DNA of 64,000 nt from Arthrobacter sp. OY3WO11 (GCF_001641125.1 NZ_LWLP01000001.1:2092688-2156687), one strand, 5' to 3'. Counted from the first letter of the stretch, positions 1-9,223 are shown. A program made the numbers and translations. Notes: generated by a model not told the origin, from the letters alone.

Positions 1-72
1 TTCCGTGCCCGCCGGGCACACGAGAACTTTTCCCGGGACGCGACGACGCGCCCGCCCAGCCAGGAGGACCCC
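1..72 (+). other. Leader upstream of benC
   Basis: These bases hold no complete gene. A strong Shine-Dalgarno sequence, AGGAGGA at 62-68, lies 4 nt before the benC ATG. By analogy with other ben operons the dioxygenase subunit gene benB should end just outside the window; I cannot recognise its C-terminus in these bases. Confidence 0.6.
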
Positions 73-1644
73 ATGGGCCATAAAGTAGCCCTCAGCTTCG
101 AAGACGGCGTTACCAAAGTCATCAAGGTCGGCGACTATGAAACCGTCATGGACGCGGCCTACAAGGCGCGCATCAACATCCCGTCGGACTGCCGCGACGG
201 CGCCTGCGGCACCTGCAAGGCGTTCTGCGATTCCGGGTCCTTCGACCCGGGCGACTACATCGACGACGCCATGACCGAAGAGGAGCTGGAAAAGGGCTAT
301 CTGCTGACCTGCCAGGCAGTCCCGGAATCCGACCTGGCCATCCAGATCCCGGCCACGTCGGAGTCAGCGAAGACGGCGGCGGCCACCTTCACCTCCACCA
401 TCAAGGAGCTCAACCGGCACACGGACACCACGGTGTCTTTCACCCTCGAGGTGGACAACCGGGATGCGCTGGCCTTCCTTCCCGGCCAGTACGTCAACCT
501 CAAGGTTCCCGGCACCGACGCCGAGCGGTCCTACTCTTTCAGCAGTGGCCCCGAGGTTGAGGACGCGTCCTTCATGGTCCGCGTCACCCCGCAGGGCGCC
601 ATGTCCGAATACCTGCGCGACCGCGCGGCAGTAGGCGACTCCGTTGAATTCACCGGCCCCTACGGCTCGTTCTTCCTGCGCGAACCCAAGCGGCCCCTGC
701 TGCTTCTGGCCGGCGGCACCGGCCTGGCCCCGCTCCTGTCCATCCTTGAAAAACTCTCCGAAAACCCGCCGTCCAGCCCGGTCCACCTCATCTACGGGCT
801 CACCCGGGAGGCGGACATCGTGGGCCTGGACTGGCTGCGTGCCTACGAAGCGAAGCTGCCCGGCTTCACCTGGGACTACATCGCCTCCGAGCCCGGCACC
901 TCGGCCCCGCACACCGGCTACGTCACACAGATCATCGAACCGAAACACCTCAACGAAGGCGACGTGGACGTCTACCTCTGCGGCCCGCCCCCCATGGTCA
1001 ACGCCGTCTCCAAGTGGCTGGACACTGAAGGCATCCAGCCTGCCAACTTCTACTTCGAGCGGTTCGCTCCGAAGGAGACCACCGGAGGCGACGCCGAAAC
1101 GGGTGCCCCGGCGCCGGCCGGGAAGATCCAGGCCGAAGGCGACACGATGAGCCGCGGCGAGGCAGTGTCCTCGCTGGAGACCGGCCGGCTGGATTTCGGC
1201 AAGGAGGACAGCTTCGCCCACCTCGACGCCCGCATGGGCCTGGAGCTGGCGGTCAGCGAACTGCTGCTGGGCAGGCTCAGCGAAGCGCAGCTGCGCCAGT
1301 TCCGCCGGCTCGCCGAAGCCACCACGGCGTCAGTGGACGGCGGGAACATCACGGACCCCGAGGAGTTCGCGCGCACCAACGAGGAATTCCACGAGTACCT
1401 CTTCATGATCTGCGACAACCCCATGCTGCTGGAGTCCTACCGGCGCCTGGATGTGCACGCCCAGATGGCCGCGGCCCTCGACGCCGGAACGCCGATCTTC
1501 GAGCGGGTCACCCAGGACCACCTGGACATCGTGGACGCCTTTGAACGTGGTGACAAGGACCGTCTCCGCGCCGTCATCACCGCACACGCCCACGACGCTA
1601 AGGACACCATGGCCGGCGCCATCGACGCCAAGGCTGCCCTCTGA
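73..1644 (+). CDS. benC: Benzoate 1,2-dioxygenase reductase BenC with C-terminal FCD-like domain
   Basis: Electron-transfer component that passes electrons from NADH through FAD and a 2Fe-2S cluster to the benzoate dioxygenase oxygenase. The N-terminal plant-type ferredoxin has cluster cysteines C40, C45, C48 and C80. The FAD motif RSYSFS is at 152-157, the nucleotide-binding GGTGLAP at 214-220, and CGPPPMV near 303-309. A normal BenC ends at about residue 335. Here a Pro/Gly-rich linker leads into about 145 more residues (375-515) that resemble the FCD ligand-binding domain of GntR regulators: an all-helical stretch with N436/H440, H483 and H505 placed like FCD metal ligands, and no DNA-binding domain. 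The stop overlaps the benD start (TGATG), so the two are translationally coupled. The reductase call is firm; the FCD reading is family recognition by eye. Confidence 0.93.
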   Translation: MGHKVALSFEDGVTKVIKVGDYETVMDAAYKARINIPSDCRDGACGTCKAFCDSGSFDPGDYIDDAMTEEELEKGYLLTCQAVPESDLAIQIPATSESAKTAAATFTSTIKELNRHTDTTVSFTLEVDNRDALAFLPGQYVNLKVPGTDAERSYSFSSGPEVEDASFMVRVTPQGAMSEYLRDRAAVGDSVEFTGPYGSFFLREPKRPLLLLAGGTGLAPLLSILEKLSENPPSSPVHLIYGLTREADIVGLDWLRAYEAKLPGFTWDYIASEPGTSAPHTGYVTQIIEPKHLNEGDVDVYLCGPPPMVNAVSKWLDTEGIQPANFYFERFAPKETTGGDAETGAPAPAGKIQAEGDTMSRGEAVSSLETGRLDFGKEDSFAHLDARMGLELAVSELLLGRLSEAQLRQFRRLAEATTASVDGGNITDPEEFARTNEEFHEYLFMICDNPMLLESYRRLDVHAQMAAALDAGTPIFERVTQDHLDIVDAFERGDKDRLRAVITAHAHDAKDTMAGAIDAKAAL

Positions 1645-2471
1645 TGGCTGCGCCGTACGCCGGGCAGTTCGTGACCCCCGGCCGCTTCGGCGGCAAGGTC
1701 GCCGTCGTCACCGGGGCCGCCCAGGGGATCGGCCGGAAAGTGGCCGAACGCATCGGCGCCGAAGGCGGGGCAGTGGTCCTGGTGGACCGCGCGGAACTGG
1801 TCCACGACGTGGCCCGCGGCATCGAAGAGGCCGCCAAGGCCTCCGGCTCCGGGGGTTCGGCCACGTCCGTCACAGCGGACCTGGAGACCTTCGCCGGCGC
1901 CACCCAGGCCGTCAAGGCTGCGCTTGCCGCCCACGGCCGCGTGGATGTCCTGGTCAACAACGTGGGCGGCACCATCTGGGCCCGCCCCTACGAGGAATAC
2001 GACGAGGACAAGATCGAAAAGGAGATCCGCCGCTCGCTCTTTCCGACCCTCTGGAGCTGCCGGGCGGTACTGCCGGCAATGCTGGAACAGGAGTCGGGCA
2101 CCATCGTCAACGTGTCCTCGGTGGCCACCCGCGGCATGCACCGCGTTCCGTACGCAGCGGCGAAGGGCGGTGTCAACGCCCTGACCCAGGCCCTCGCCAT
2201 GGAGGTTGCCGGCCGCGGCATCCGCGTGGTTGCCACTGCGCCGGGCGGCACAAAAGCTCCTCCGCGGAAGGTCAAACGTGGCCCGGAAGCCGAATCCGCC
2301 ACGGAGAAGGCCTGGTACCAGGTGATCGTGGACCAGACCGTGGAATCGTCCTTCATGAAGCGCTACGGCACCCTGGACGAGCAGGCCGCGCCCATCGTGT
2401 TCCTCGCCTCCGACGAAGCGTCCTACCTCACCGGCAGCATCCTTCCGGTGGCCGGCGGGGACCTGGGCTAG
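1644..2471 (+). CDS. benD: Benzoate cis-diol dehydrogenase BenD (SDR)
   Basis: Short-chain dehydrogenase expected to oxidise and decarboxylate 1,6-dihydroxycyclohexa-2,4-diene-1-carboxylate to catechol with NAD+. The Rossmann motif TGAAQGIG is near residue 21-28, NNVGG follows in the middle, a serine-rich VSSVA precedes the catalytic YAAAK near residue 170, and the C-terminus carries the SDR-typical YLTGSILPVAGG. Length 275 aa fits the family. It overlaps benC by 1 nt and is the last gene of the ben operon in this window. The product catechol would be handled by a catechol 1,2-dioxygenase (not in the window) and then by CatB and CatC encoded on the opposite strand. Confidence 0.92.
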   Translation: MAAPYAGQFVTPGRFGGKVAVVTGAAQGIGRKVAERIGAEGGAVVLVDRAELVHDVARGIEEAAKASGSGGSATSVTADLETFAGATQAVKAALAAHGRVDVLVNNVGGTIWARPYEEYDEDKIEKEIRRSLFPTLWSCRAVLPAMLEQESGTIVNVSSVATRGMHRVPYAAAKGGVNALTQALAMEVAGRGIRVVATAPGGTKAPPRKVKRGPEAESATEKAWYQVIVDQTVESSFMKRYGTLDEQAAPIVFLASDEASYLTGSILPVAGGDLG

Positions 2472-2512
2472 CGCTTGGACCCCCTCCGCAGGGAGCGGGC
2501 CGGCCGCTCCGG

Positions 2513-2526
2513 TAGACTGGCGGCCA
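2513..2526 (+). promoter_or_regulatory. Leaderless promoter of the LuxR-type regulator
   Basis: TAGACT (2513-2518) matches an actinobacterial -10 element and ends 7 nt before the ATG at 2526, so transcription would begin at or next to the start codon. There is no Shine-Dalgarno sequence in between. Confidence 0.55.
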
Positions 2527-5357
2527 TGACTGCGGGGTCCGTCCAGGGCGACATCGGTGCGGATTCGCCGCTGGTGGGGCGGGACGCGGTGTTCGGGGAA
2601 CTCCTGGACATCCTCCGCGCCGTGCGTAAAGGCAAGGTGGCCACAGTGGTCCTCACCGGAGCGGCCGGTTCGGGAAAGACCGCGGTGCTGGAGTCCTTCC
2701 TGGAGCACTGCCGAACCGGCGCGCGCGGAGTCCGCGTGTTGTCCGCCATGGGGGATGAGTGGGAGGCGCAGTTTGCCCTCGCCGGATACTCCCAGCTCAT
2801 GCTCACCTCGCCGTTGCGTTCGGCAAAGGCGTACGACGGCGGTCCGCAGCTTCCGGCGACGCCCGTCGCCGCCCTGAGCGCGGACCAGATGGTCAACTAC
2901 GCGTCAACGCTGAGCACCCACCTCGAAGGGCTGCAGTCTCACGGAACCGTGGTGGTCGCCGTCGACGACGTCCACAAACTGGACGTGGAAAGCCTGCGCA
3001 TCCTCACGTTCGTCATGCGCCGGCTCCACGGCAAGCGGATCCTTTTCCTGCTCACGCTGAACCCGGCGGACGCGCCGCGCATCCCCGCCGGTGTCCTGGA
3101 TTTCCTGACGGGGCACCAGGTGGCCCGGATCCCCATGGAGCCGCTGACCCCGCAGCAGGTCCAGGAAGTGGCCCGGCGCCTGCACGGCATCGACCTCAGC
3201 GTCACCGCGGCCCACGGCCTGGTCCGGCACACGGGCGGCCTGCCGCAGCCCGTTGCGGAGCTGCTGCGCGAGCTGCCCCCGGAAACCTGGCTGGCCTGGT
3301 TCCCCTCGCTGCCGCCCACCTCCCGGCTGCGTGCCAGGGTGCACAGCGTCCTGGATGCCGCGTCGCCCGGACTCGTTGCCGTCGCCGAAGCCGCGTCCGT
3401 GCTGGGCCGCAGTGCGGGCCTGCCGGAAGTGGCCGCCGTCAGCGGAGTGGAGTCAGTCCTCGAAGCCTTGGACGAAGGGCACCGCGCCGGACTCCTGCGG
3501 CTCTCCGTGGACCAGGCGCGCTCTGCCGTCGTGTTCGTCGAACCCGGCACTGCCGAGGCGATCTACGAGCAGATCGTTCCCAGCCGCCGCATCGCGCTGC
3601 ACCGCCTGGCCGCCGAGGCCGTGGAGCCGGAGGGTGAAAAACTGGGGCACCGGGTTTCGGCAACGCCCGCCGCGGACCAGGCGCTTGCCGAGGAGCTCGA
3701 GGACTTTGCCGGCCGCCAGGCGGCCGTGGGCGCATGGCAGGACGTCGCGACGGCCTTGTTTTCCGCGTCCCGCCTGTCGTTGGACCTCCGGACCCGCAAC
3801 GACCGGCTGCTGCGCGCGGTGGACGCCCTGGTGGGGGCCGGCAATGTTGCCGAGGCGCAGACCTGGTCCGCCGCCGTGGACGCCCTGCCGCCCTCACCGC
3901 TGCGTTCCTCGGTGCTGGGCTACCTGTCCACGGTGTCCGGCCAGAACGACAGCGCCCAGAGCCAGCTGGAAATGGCGTGGCGCACCAGCAACCCGGAGCG
4001 CGATCCCAAGGCAGCAGCCCAGGTGGCCCAACGCTTTGTCCTCCACGGGGTGGCGTCCTGGGACGGGCCGATGATCACCGGCTGGGCGGAACGGGCCATG
4101 TCCCTGACCGCGCCCGGGACGCCGGCGCACGTCGAATCTGAAGCCATCTACGGCCTGGGCCTGTACGCCCGCGGCCGGCTGGGGGAGGCGGAGGCCTCGT
4201 ACCAGCGCGCGTTCGGCCACGCCGCCGAGAATGCGCAGAAGCAGCGGGTGCAGATGGGAGCCGGCTGGCTGGCGCTGCGGATGGACAATGTCGAATCGGC
4301 CCTGGTGAACTTCGAGTCGGCGGCCCCCACCGAGTACCGCGGCGGGTCCCTGCGGATTTCCCTGTGGGCCGAGGCGTGGCTGGCCCGCACCCACCTGGTG
4401 CTGGGGAACTGGGATGCCGCGGCGGCCACTATCGCACGGTCCAGCGTCCGCCTGGAAACCTCCCGGATGCCCCTGATCCGGCCCCTCCTGTACTGGACCG
4501 CCGCGGAGCTGTGGTCGATGCGTGGGGACTGGGACCGGGCCCGCTATTACGTCTCCCAGGCCGCGGTCCAGCCGGGGACGTACCGGGCCATGCAGGTTCC
4601 GGCAAGCCTGGCGCGGGCACGCTTCCATGAGGCAAGGGCGGACTACGAGAGCGCCCTGGCCGTGCTGCAGCCCCTGACCGAGCTGGACCCGTGGACCGAG
4701 GACCGGGTGTCTTTCTGGCCGTGGCAGGACACCTACGTCAACGCACTTGTCATGACCGATCAGCTGGATACCGCCGACGCGTTCCTGACGTCCTTCGAGG
4801 GACTGCGGCGCGAGCGCGAAATCCCTTCCGATATGGCCCGGATGGCGTGGGCGCGGGGCCGGCTTCTGGCGGCGCAGGGGGATCCCGACACGGCCCGGGA
4901 GTATTTCGAGGCGGCCCTGGGCCACCTCCGCGGGCTAAACCGGCCCTACCTGCGGGCCCGGATAAGCTTTGCCTTCGGTCAGAGCATGCGCCGCGCCGGC
5001 AAGCGGCGGCTGGCATCGTCGGTGCTGCGTGCGGCCCGGGACCTCTATGACTCCCTCGGGGCGGCTACCTATGTGGAGCGTTGCGACAGGGAGCTCAAAG
5101 CGACCGGTCTCGACGTCGGAAACCTCCCCGATCCTGCCGACGCAGTGCTCACCGCCGCGCGGGACCACCACATCCAGCTCACCGCGCAGGAACAGGCGGT
5201 GGCCGAGCTTGTGGCCGGGGGCGCCACCAACAAGGAGGCGGCCCGTGCCCTGTTCCTCGCGGAGAAGACCGTGCAATACCACCTCACGCGGCTGTACCGG
5301 AAGATGGGCATCCGCTCGCGCAGCGAGCTCGCCGCCGCGTTCCGGGTCAAGGACTGA
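2526..5357 (+). CDS. Large ATP-binding LuxR-family (LAL) transcriptional regulator, likely of the benzoate genes
   Basis: A 943-residue STAND-type regulator. Walker A GAAGSGKT is at 45-52 and a Walker B-like VVVAVDD at 142-148, inside an AAA/NACHT-like N-terminal half. A long TPR-like helical region with many Ala/Trp/Tyr residues covers roughly 350-850. The C-terminus is a LuxR/GerE helix-turn-helix with TNKEAARALFLAEKTVQYHL near residue 900. LAL regulators are known to regulate benzoate genes in Rhodococcus-type actinobacteria; position directly downstream of benD supports the same role here. An in-frame TTG at 2475 would add 17 residues, but ATG 2526 is preferred because the leaderless -10 element sits directly before it. 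The gene converges on catC, sharing a terminator. Confidence 0.85.
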   Translation: MTAGSVQGDIGADSPLVGRDAVFGELLDILRAVRKGKVATVVLTGAAGSGKTAVLESFLEHCRTGARGVRVLSAMGDEWEAQFALAGYSQLMLTSPLRSAKAYDGGPQLPATPVAALSADQMVNYASTLSTHLEGLQSHGTVVVAVDDVHKLDVESLRILTFVMRRLHGKRILFLLTLNPADAPRIPAGVLDFLTGHQVARIPMEPLTPQQVQEVARRLHGIDLSVTAAHGLVRHTGGLPQPVAELLRELPPETWLAWFPSLPPTSRLRARVHSVLDAASPGLVAVAEAASVLGRSAGLPEVAAVSGVESVLEALDEGHRAGLLRLSVDQARSAVVFVEPGTAEAIYEQIVPSRRIALHRLAAEAVEPEGEKLGHRVSATPAADQALAEELEDFAGRQAAVGAWQDVATALFSASRLSLDLRTRNDRLLRAVDALVGAGNVAEAQTWSAAVDALPPSPLRSSVLGYLSTVSGQNDSAQSQLEMAWRTSNPERDPKAAAQVAQRFVLHGVASWDGPMITGWAERAMSLTAPGTPAHVESEAIYGLGLYARGRLGEAEASYQRAFGHAAENAQKQRVQMGAGWLALRMDNVESALVNFESAAPTEYRGGSLRISLWAEAWLARTHLVLGNWDAAAATIARSSVRLETSRMPLIRPLLYWTAAELWSMRGDWDRARYYVSQAAVQPGTYRAMQVPASLARARFHEARADYESALAVLQPLTELDPWTEDRVSFWPWQDTYVNALVMTDQLDTADAFLTSFEGLRREREIPSDMARMAWARGRLLAAQGDPDTAREYFEAALGHLRGLNRPYLRARISFAFGQSMRRAGKRRLASSVLRAARDLYDSLGAATYVERCDRELKATGLDVGNLPDPADAVLTAARDHHIQLTAQEQAVAELVAGGATNKEAARALFLAEKTVQYHLTRLYRKMGIRSRSELAAAFRVKD

Positions 5358-5389
5358 CCCGGAACGGGCGTTCTGGGTCAGTCCTTGAC
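5346..5389. terminator. Bidirectional terminator built from two stop-codon regions
   Basis: A perfect 15-bp inverted repeat, GTCAAGGACTGACCC (5346-5360) and its complement (5375-5389). The loop itself pairs GAAC/GTTC around a GGGC tetraloop, giving a near-continuous 20-bp stem. Both arms are coding: each strand reads V-K-D-stop, so the LuxR-type regulator and CatC end in the same residues inside one hairpin. There is no T run, as is common in high-GC actinobacteria. Confidence 0.75.
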
Positions 5390-5659
5390 GTCGGAGGGAT
5401 GCTTGGCCAGCGGAACCACCGAGATCTCCATGTAGGGGAACAGGGGCAGGTTCTGCAGGATGTCGTGGAGTTCGTCGTTGGAGTCAACGTCAAAGATCGA
5501 ATAGTTGGCGTACTCACCGACCACGCGCCAGATTTCCGGCCACTTCCCCGAGCGTTGCAGCTCCTGCGAGTAGGCCTTCTCCTTCGCTTTGATCCCGGCC
5601 GCCTCGGAGGCGGGCAGGTCTGCGGGCAATTTCACGTCCATGTGGACCAGGTACTTCAC
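5378..5659 (-). CDS. catC: Muconolactone delta-isomerase CatC
   Basis: A 93-residue protein of the expected CatC size, beginning MKYLVHMDVKLP and containing WRVVGEYANYSIFDVDSND, a family signature. It converts (+)-muconolactone to beta-ketoadipate enol-lactone in the ortho branch of catechol degradation; the native enzyme is a decamer in the cytoplasm. It lies 28 nt downstream of catB on the same strand, with GGAAAGGAAA before its start, and is the last gene of the LysR-catB-catC run. The stop codon sits inside the shared bidirectional hairpin. Confidence 0.95.
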   Translation of the reverse strand: MKYLVHMDVKLPADLPASEAAGIKAKEKAYSQELQRSGKWPEIWRVVGEYANYSIFDVDSNDELHDILQNLPLFPYMEISVVPLAKHPSDVKD

Positions 5660-5687
5660 TGGGTTTCCTTTCGTGGAAGGGGTGGCG

Positions 5688-6791
5688 TTAGCGGTCGCTG
5701 CGGTAGCGTTCGAGTTTTTCCTCGTTCACCCCGGTGCCTACGCCGGGGCCCTCGGGGACGCGGATGCGCCCGTCAATGATCTGCAGCGGGTCGGCCAGCA
5801 GGTCGTCCGTCATGTCCAGGTAGTTGGACAGTTCCGCGGCGCGCTTGGCGGTGTGGGCGAAGGCGGCGCCAAACACCACGGACGCCACGGTGCCCACCTG
5901 GGTGTCGATCTGGTTGCCGATGTAGACGTCGATGCCCATGCCCTCGGCCATTCCCACGATTTTGGCGGCCTCGGTGAATCCGGAGCGGGCCGTCTTGACC
6001 GCCAGCAGGTTGGCCCCGCCGTTGAGGATTTCCTTGGCGGCCTCGCCGAGGTTGGGGGCGGATTCGTCCGCTGCGATGGGGATGGGGGAGTTGGCGACAA
6101 GCCGGCGGCGGCCCAGGACTTCGCGGGCGTCGTCCGGCTCCTCGAGGAACTGCAGGCCGAGGTCCGCGGTGCGGCGGAGCACTTCGGCGGCCTCATTCGC
6201 GGACCAGCCCCGGTTGGCATCCATGTAGAGTTCGGCGTCCTCGCCCAGGCCCTCGCGCAGCACGCGGGCCGCTTCGATGTCCAGGTGGAGGGGGCGGCGG
6301 CCGGTCTTCAGTTTGAATGTGTTGATGCCGTACGTTTCGCGGAACTCCAGCGCCAGGGCGAGCAGTTCCCGGGCGGGCTTGAACCCAAGCATGTGGGAGA
6401 CCCGCAGCGAATCGGAGTAGCCGCCCAGCAGTTTGGTCACCGGTTGGCCGAGGACCTTCCCGATGACGTCCCACAGGGCGATATCCACGGCACCCTTGGC
6501 GGTCTGGTTGTGGACGGTGCGGTAGAGGATCTCCTGGACCTTCTCCCGGTCAAAGATGTCGACGCCGATCAGCTGCGGCGCGAAGACGTCCTGCACCACC
6601 GCGACGATGGACTTTTGCGTCTCGCCGTAGGTGTACGGGCGCGGCGGGGTGTCCGCGAGGCCCACCACGCCGTCGTCCGTGCGGAGGCGGACCAGCACGT
6701 GGTCGGCCTCGTGGACCGACCCGGAGGCGAAGTGCAGCGGGTGGCGGTAGGGGATCGAGTAGGGAATCGCCTCAAGGGCTGCGATTTTCAT
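5688..6791 (-). CDS. catB: Muconate cycloisomerase CatB
   Basis: Enolase-superfamily enzyme that cyclises cis,cis-muconate to muconolactone. The 367-residue protein has the N-terminal capping domain and the barrel with FKLKTGRRP (the KxK base motif), DANRGWS and FLEEPDD metal-ligand strands, and AADES with the third ligand. No N-terminal extension or truncation. The start overlaps the stop of the LysR gene by 4 nt (ATGA), so the regulator and the enzyme are translationally coupled, and catC follows 28 nt later. Chloromuconate cycloisomerase is the alternative, but no chlorocatechol genes are nearby. Confidence 0.93.
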   Translation of the reverse strand: MKIAALEAIPYSIPYRHPLHFASGSVHEADHVLVRLRTDDGVVGLADTPPRPYTYGETQKSIVAVVQDVFAPQLIGVDIFDREKVQEILYRTVHNQTAKGAVDIALWDVIGKVLGQPVTKLLGGYSDSLRVSHMLGFKPARELLALALEFRETYGINTFKLKTGRRPLHLDIEAARVLREGLGEDAELYMDANRGWSANEAAEVLRRTADLGLQFLEEPDDAREVLGRRRLVANSPIPIAADESAPNLGEAAKEILNGGANLLAVKTARSGFTEAAKIVGMAEGMGIDVYIGNQIDTQVGTVASVVFGAAFAHTAKRAAELSNYLDMTDDLLADPLQIIDGRIRVPEGPGVGTGVNEEKLERYRSDR

Positions 6792-7708
6792 GAAGGGGAA
6801 AACCTTTCATCGGTGGGAAGCGGGTCATGCCCTGGCGCGATGGCCGCCACGACGACGTCCAGGAAGTTGTGCAGCAGGGCGGAGCGGTGGCCGCGGAGCC
6901 AGGCGACGGCGAGTTCCACGGAAGGTGCGTTGTCGATCTCCCGGTAGGCGACGCCGTCGAGCTGGAAAGCCCGGACCCGGGACGGCATGACCGCCACCCC
7001 GCCCCCGGCGGCGACGAAGGCGAGCATGGTGGAGGTTTCACCTACCACCTGGGTGATGCGCGGCTGGAAGCCCGCGTGGCGGCAGAGGTCCGAGGTGATG
7101 CGGTACAGGACGGACTCGGGCGCGTAGCTGATGAAGTCCTGGTCCTGCAGTTCGTGCATCGCCACCGGCTTGTCCTCGGCCAGGGCGCTGAAGGACGGAA
7201 CAGCGAGGACGAGCGGCTCCTGGTCGACAACGCGGTAGTCGATGTCCTGGGAGGAGACGGGAGGGCGGAGGAGTGCTGCATCCAGCGTGCCGTCCCGGAG
7301 TCCGGCTTCCATGGACGGAGTAAGCATCTCGCCATGCAACGCCAGCGACAGGCCCGGCAGCATCTGCTTGGCCAGCCGCGCGATCTGCGGCATGACGCCG
7401 TAGGTGGCCGACCCCGAGAATCCCACCCGAAGGACGCCCGTGGCTCCCTTGCCCACTTGGTACACGTCCGCCTTCAAGGTCTCCATGTCATTGACGATCT
7501 GCCGCCCGCGGTCCAACAGGAGTTCGCCGGCTGTGGTGAGGTCCACGCGGCGTGTGGTGCGGTTAAGCAGCCGGACCCCCAGCTGTTCTTCGAGCTGGCG
7601 GATTTGCTGGGAGAGAGGCGGCTGGGCCATGTGGAGGCGTTTCGCGGCCCTGCCGAAGTGCCGTTCTTCCGCCACCGCGATGAAGTAGTTCAGCTGCCGG
7701 ATGTCCAC
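6788..7708 (-). CDS. LysR-family regulator of the cat genes (CatR/BenM type)
   Basis: A 306-residue LysR regulator with the N-terminal winged helix-turn-helix FGRAAKRLHMAQPPLSQQIR (residues about 18-37) and a periplasmic-binding-like effector domain. CatR/BenM-type members sense cis,cis-muconate and activate cat genes. Unlike classic CatR, which is divergent from catB, this gene is co-directional with and overlaps catB by 4 nt, so it probably sits at the head of its own regulated operon. The 129-bp region upstream contains a long imperfect inverted repeat suited to LysR binding. Confidence 0.88.
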   Translation of the reverse strand: MDIRQLNYFIAVAEERHFGRAAKRLHMAQPPLSQQIRQLEEQLGVRLLNRTTRRVDLTTAGELLLDRGRQIVNDMETLKADVYQVGKGATGVLRVGFSGSATYGVMPQIARLAKQMLPGLSLALHGEMLTPSMEAGLRDGTLDAALLRPPVSSQDIDYRVVDQEPLVLAVPSFSALAEDKPVAMHELQDQDFISYAPESVLYRITSDLCRHAGFQPRITQVVGETSTMLAFVAAGGGVAVMPSRVRAFQLDGVAYREIDNAPSVELAVAWLRGHRSALLHNFLDVVVAAIAPGHDPLPTDERFSPS

Positions 7709-7756
7709 CGTGATGCCTTCCCATGCGCCCTGCCAAGGCTCTGCCCTGGACGACTA

Positions 7757-7811
7757 TTGATTCAAAGAATAACTCTAAAAAGACTTACTAGTGCATTCTT
7801 TCGACTCAATG
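7757..7811. promoter_or_regulatory. Imperfect inverted repeat upstream of the LysR-catBC operon
   Basis: ATTGATTCAAAGAAT (7757-7771) is mirrored by ATTCTTTCGACTCAAT (7796-7811). The interval is strikingly AT-rich against the surrounding DNA and is where a promoter for the minus-strand LysR gene should lie. The right arm contains TTTCGACTCAAT, nearly identical to TTTCGACTGAAT at 9371-9382 upstream of the MFS transporter. Probable operator for the LysR protein or the LuxR-type regulator. Confidence 0.5.
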
Positions 7812-7837
7812 ACGTCCAGGGCAGGCCGCTGCGCGCG

Positions 7838-9223
7838 CTACTGGGGCTGCTTTGCCGCGACGTCCGTTTCGGCGCGGTGCTCAGCGATTTCTTCGACCTG
7901 GTGCTCGGCCTCTTCCAACTTGCGCTGGTGCGGGACCAGGACGGTGACGAGGGCGCCCAGGAGTGCAACGCCGCCGTAGATGTAGAAGGCCGTGGAGCCG
8001 CCGATGCCCGCTGCCGCGAGCCAACCGCCGATGATCGGGCCGAGTACGCCGCCCAGCCGGCCTACGCTGGCGCACCATGCAACGCCGGCCGCGCGGGCGT
8101 TGGTGGTGAAGTAGTTGGACTGGAATCCGTAGATCAGCACCTGCGTGCCCAGGGTTCCCACTCCGGCTACGGCGATGAAGGTGAAGAGCATGGGCAACGG
8201 GAAGTTGAAGGTCATCAGGACCAGCGACACGGTGGCCAGCCCGAACGTGGAGGCGATGACCCGCTGCGGGCCGCTCTTATCCGCGAGTCGGGAGGCGATC
8301 AGGCCGCCCGCCACTGCACCGAGGTTCAGGGCCAGGGGGAAGAACAGGGAATACGTGCGGCCGTAGCCGTAACCTTCCATAATCTTGGGCAGCCATGTGT
8401 TGAGGCCGTACGTGAGCAGGAGGCCACAGAAGGACATGAGGCCCAGCAGGACCGAGGCCAGTGCGAACTGCCTGGAGAAGACCGCGGCGAACCCGGACTT
8501 CTGCGGTGCTGCGCCCGTGTCCAAAATGACGCGCTCCTCGAGCAGCGGAACACCGGTGCGCTCGGCTGCGGCTGCGGCTTCCTCTTCCCGGCCGCGGGAG
8601 AGCAGCCAGCGTGGAGATTCGGGGAGCTTGCGCCAGGCAAGGGGCAGCAGTATGACCAGCGGCAGTGCGCCAATGATGAACAGTCCGCGCCAGCCGAGGC
8701 TGTCGTGGAACAGGATGCCCATGATGGAGGCAACCACGCCGCCGGCGGGGACACCCGAGTAGACGATGGCGTTGTAGAACTGGCGGCGGCCAGCCGGGGC
8801 GAACTCGGCCATGGTGGCGCCCGCGCTGGCGATGACCACGCCCAGGCCCAGGCCAGTGATGAAGCGCATGGCGCCGAAGGCCGGCACCGTAGTGGTGAGG
8901 GCGGTGACGAACATGCCCACTGAGAACCAGGCGATGCCAAGGAGCATCAGCCGCCGGCGGCCGAAGAAGTCGCCTACGGCACCGCAGATCAGCGATCCCA
9001 CCAGCACGCCGATGAGTGCCCAGGAGCCAAGTAGGCCGGCGGTGGCCATGTCGAACTTTCCGATCTCGCCAGGGTCCGCCAGGAGGCCCGGCAGGACGGT
9101 TCCGTAGATGACCAGGTCGTAACCGTCAAAGAGCAGGGCCGTGCAGATGATGAAGGCCACCCAGTTGGCGGTGCGGGCCTCCCTTTGTGGGTTTTCAGCG
9201 ATAACCGCGTGCGGTTGTGTCAT
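7838..9223 (-). CDS. MFS aromatic-acid transporter (BenK/PcaK-type)
   Basis: A 461-residue major facilitator of the aromatic acid:H+ symporter family, predicted in the inner membrane with 12 helices. The start of the first helix carries FDGYDLVIYGTVLP, with the DGYD motif typical of PcaK/BenK; the 2-3 loop contains GDFFGRRRLMLLG. A charged C-terminal tail follows the last helix. It probably imports benzoate or a related aromatic acid for the adjacent ben/cat genes. It is co-directional with the LysR-catBC genes but separated by 129 bp, and its promoter region has a palindrome with the same core as the one upstream of the LysR gene. Confidence 0.88.
   Translation of the reverse strand: MTQPHAVIAENPQREARTANWVAFIICTALLFDGYDLVIYGTVLPGLLADPGEIGKFDMATAGLLGSWALIGVLVGSLICGAVGDFFGRRRLMLLGIAWFSVGMFVTALTTTVPAFGAMRFITGLGLGVVIASAGATMAEFAPAGRRQFYNAIVYSGVPAGGVVASIMGILFHDSLGWRGLFIIGALPLVILLPLAWRKLPESPRWLLSRGREEEAAAAAERTGVPLLEERVILDTGAAPQKSGFAAVFSRQFALASVLLGLMSFCGLLLTYGLNTWLPKIMEGYGYGRTYSLFFPLALNLGAVAGGLIASRLADKSGPQRVIASTFGLATVSLVLMTFNFPLPMLFTFIAVAGVGTLGTQVLIYGFQSNYFTTNARAAGVAWCASVGRLGGVLGPIIGGWLAAAGIGGSTAFYIYGGVALLGALVTVLVPHQRKLEEAEHQVEEIAEHRAETDVAAKQPQ

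Noticed and set aside
5589..6947. A 452-codon open frame on the plus strand
   Set aside because: Antisense to catB, which is complete and conserved.
6827..8923. A 698-codon open frame on the plus strand
   Set aside because: Antisense to the LysR and MFS genes, which both have clear family motifs; a composition artefact.
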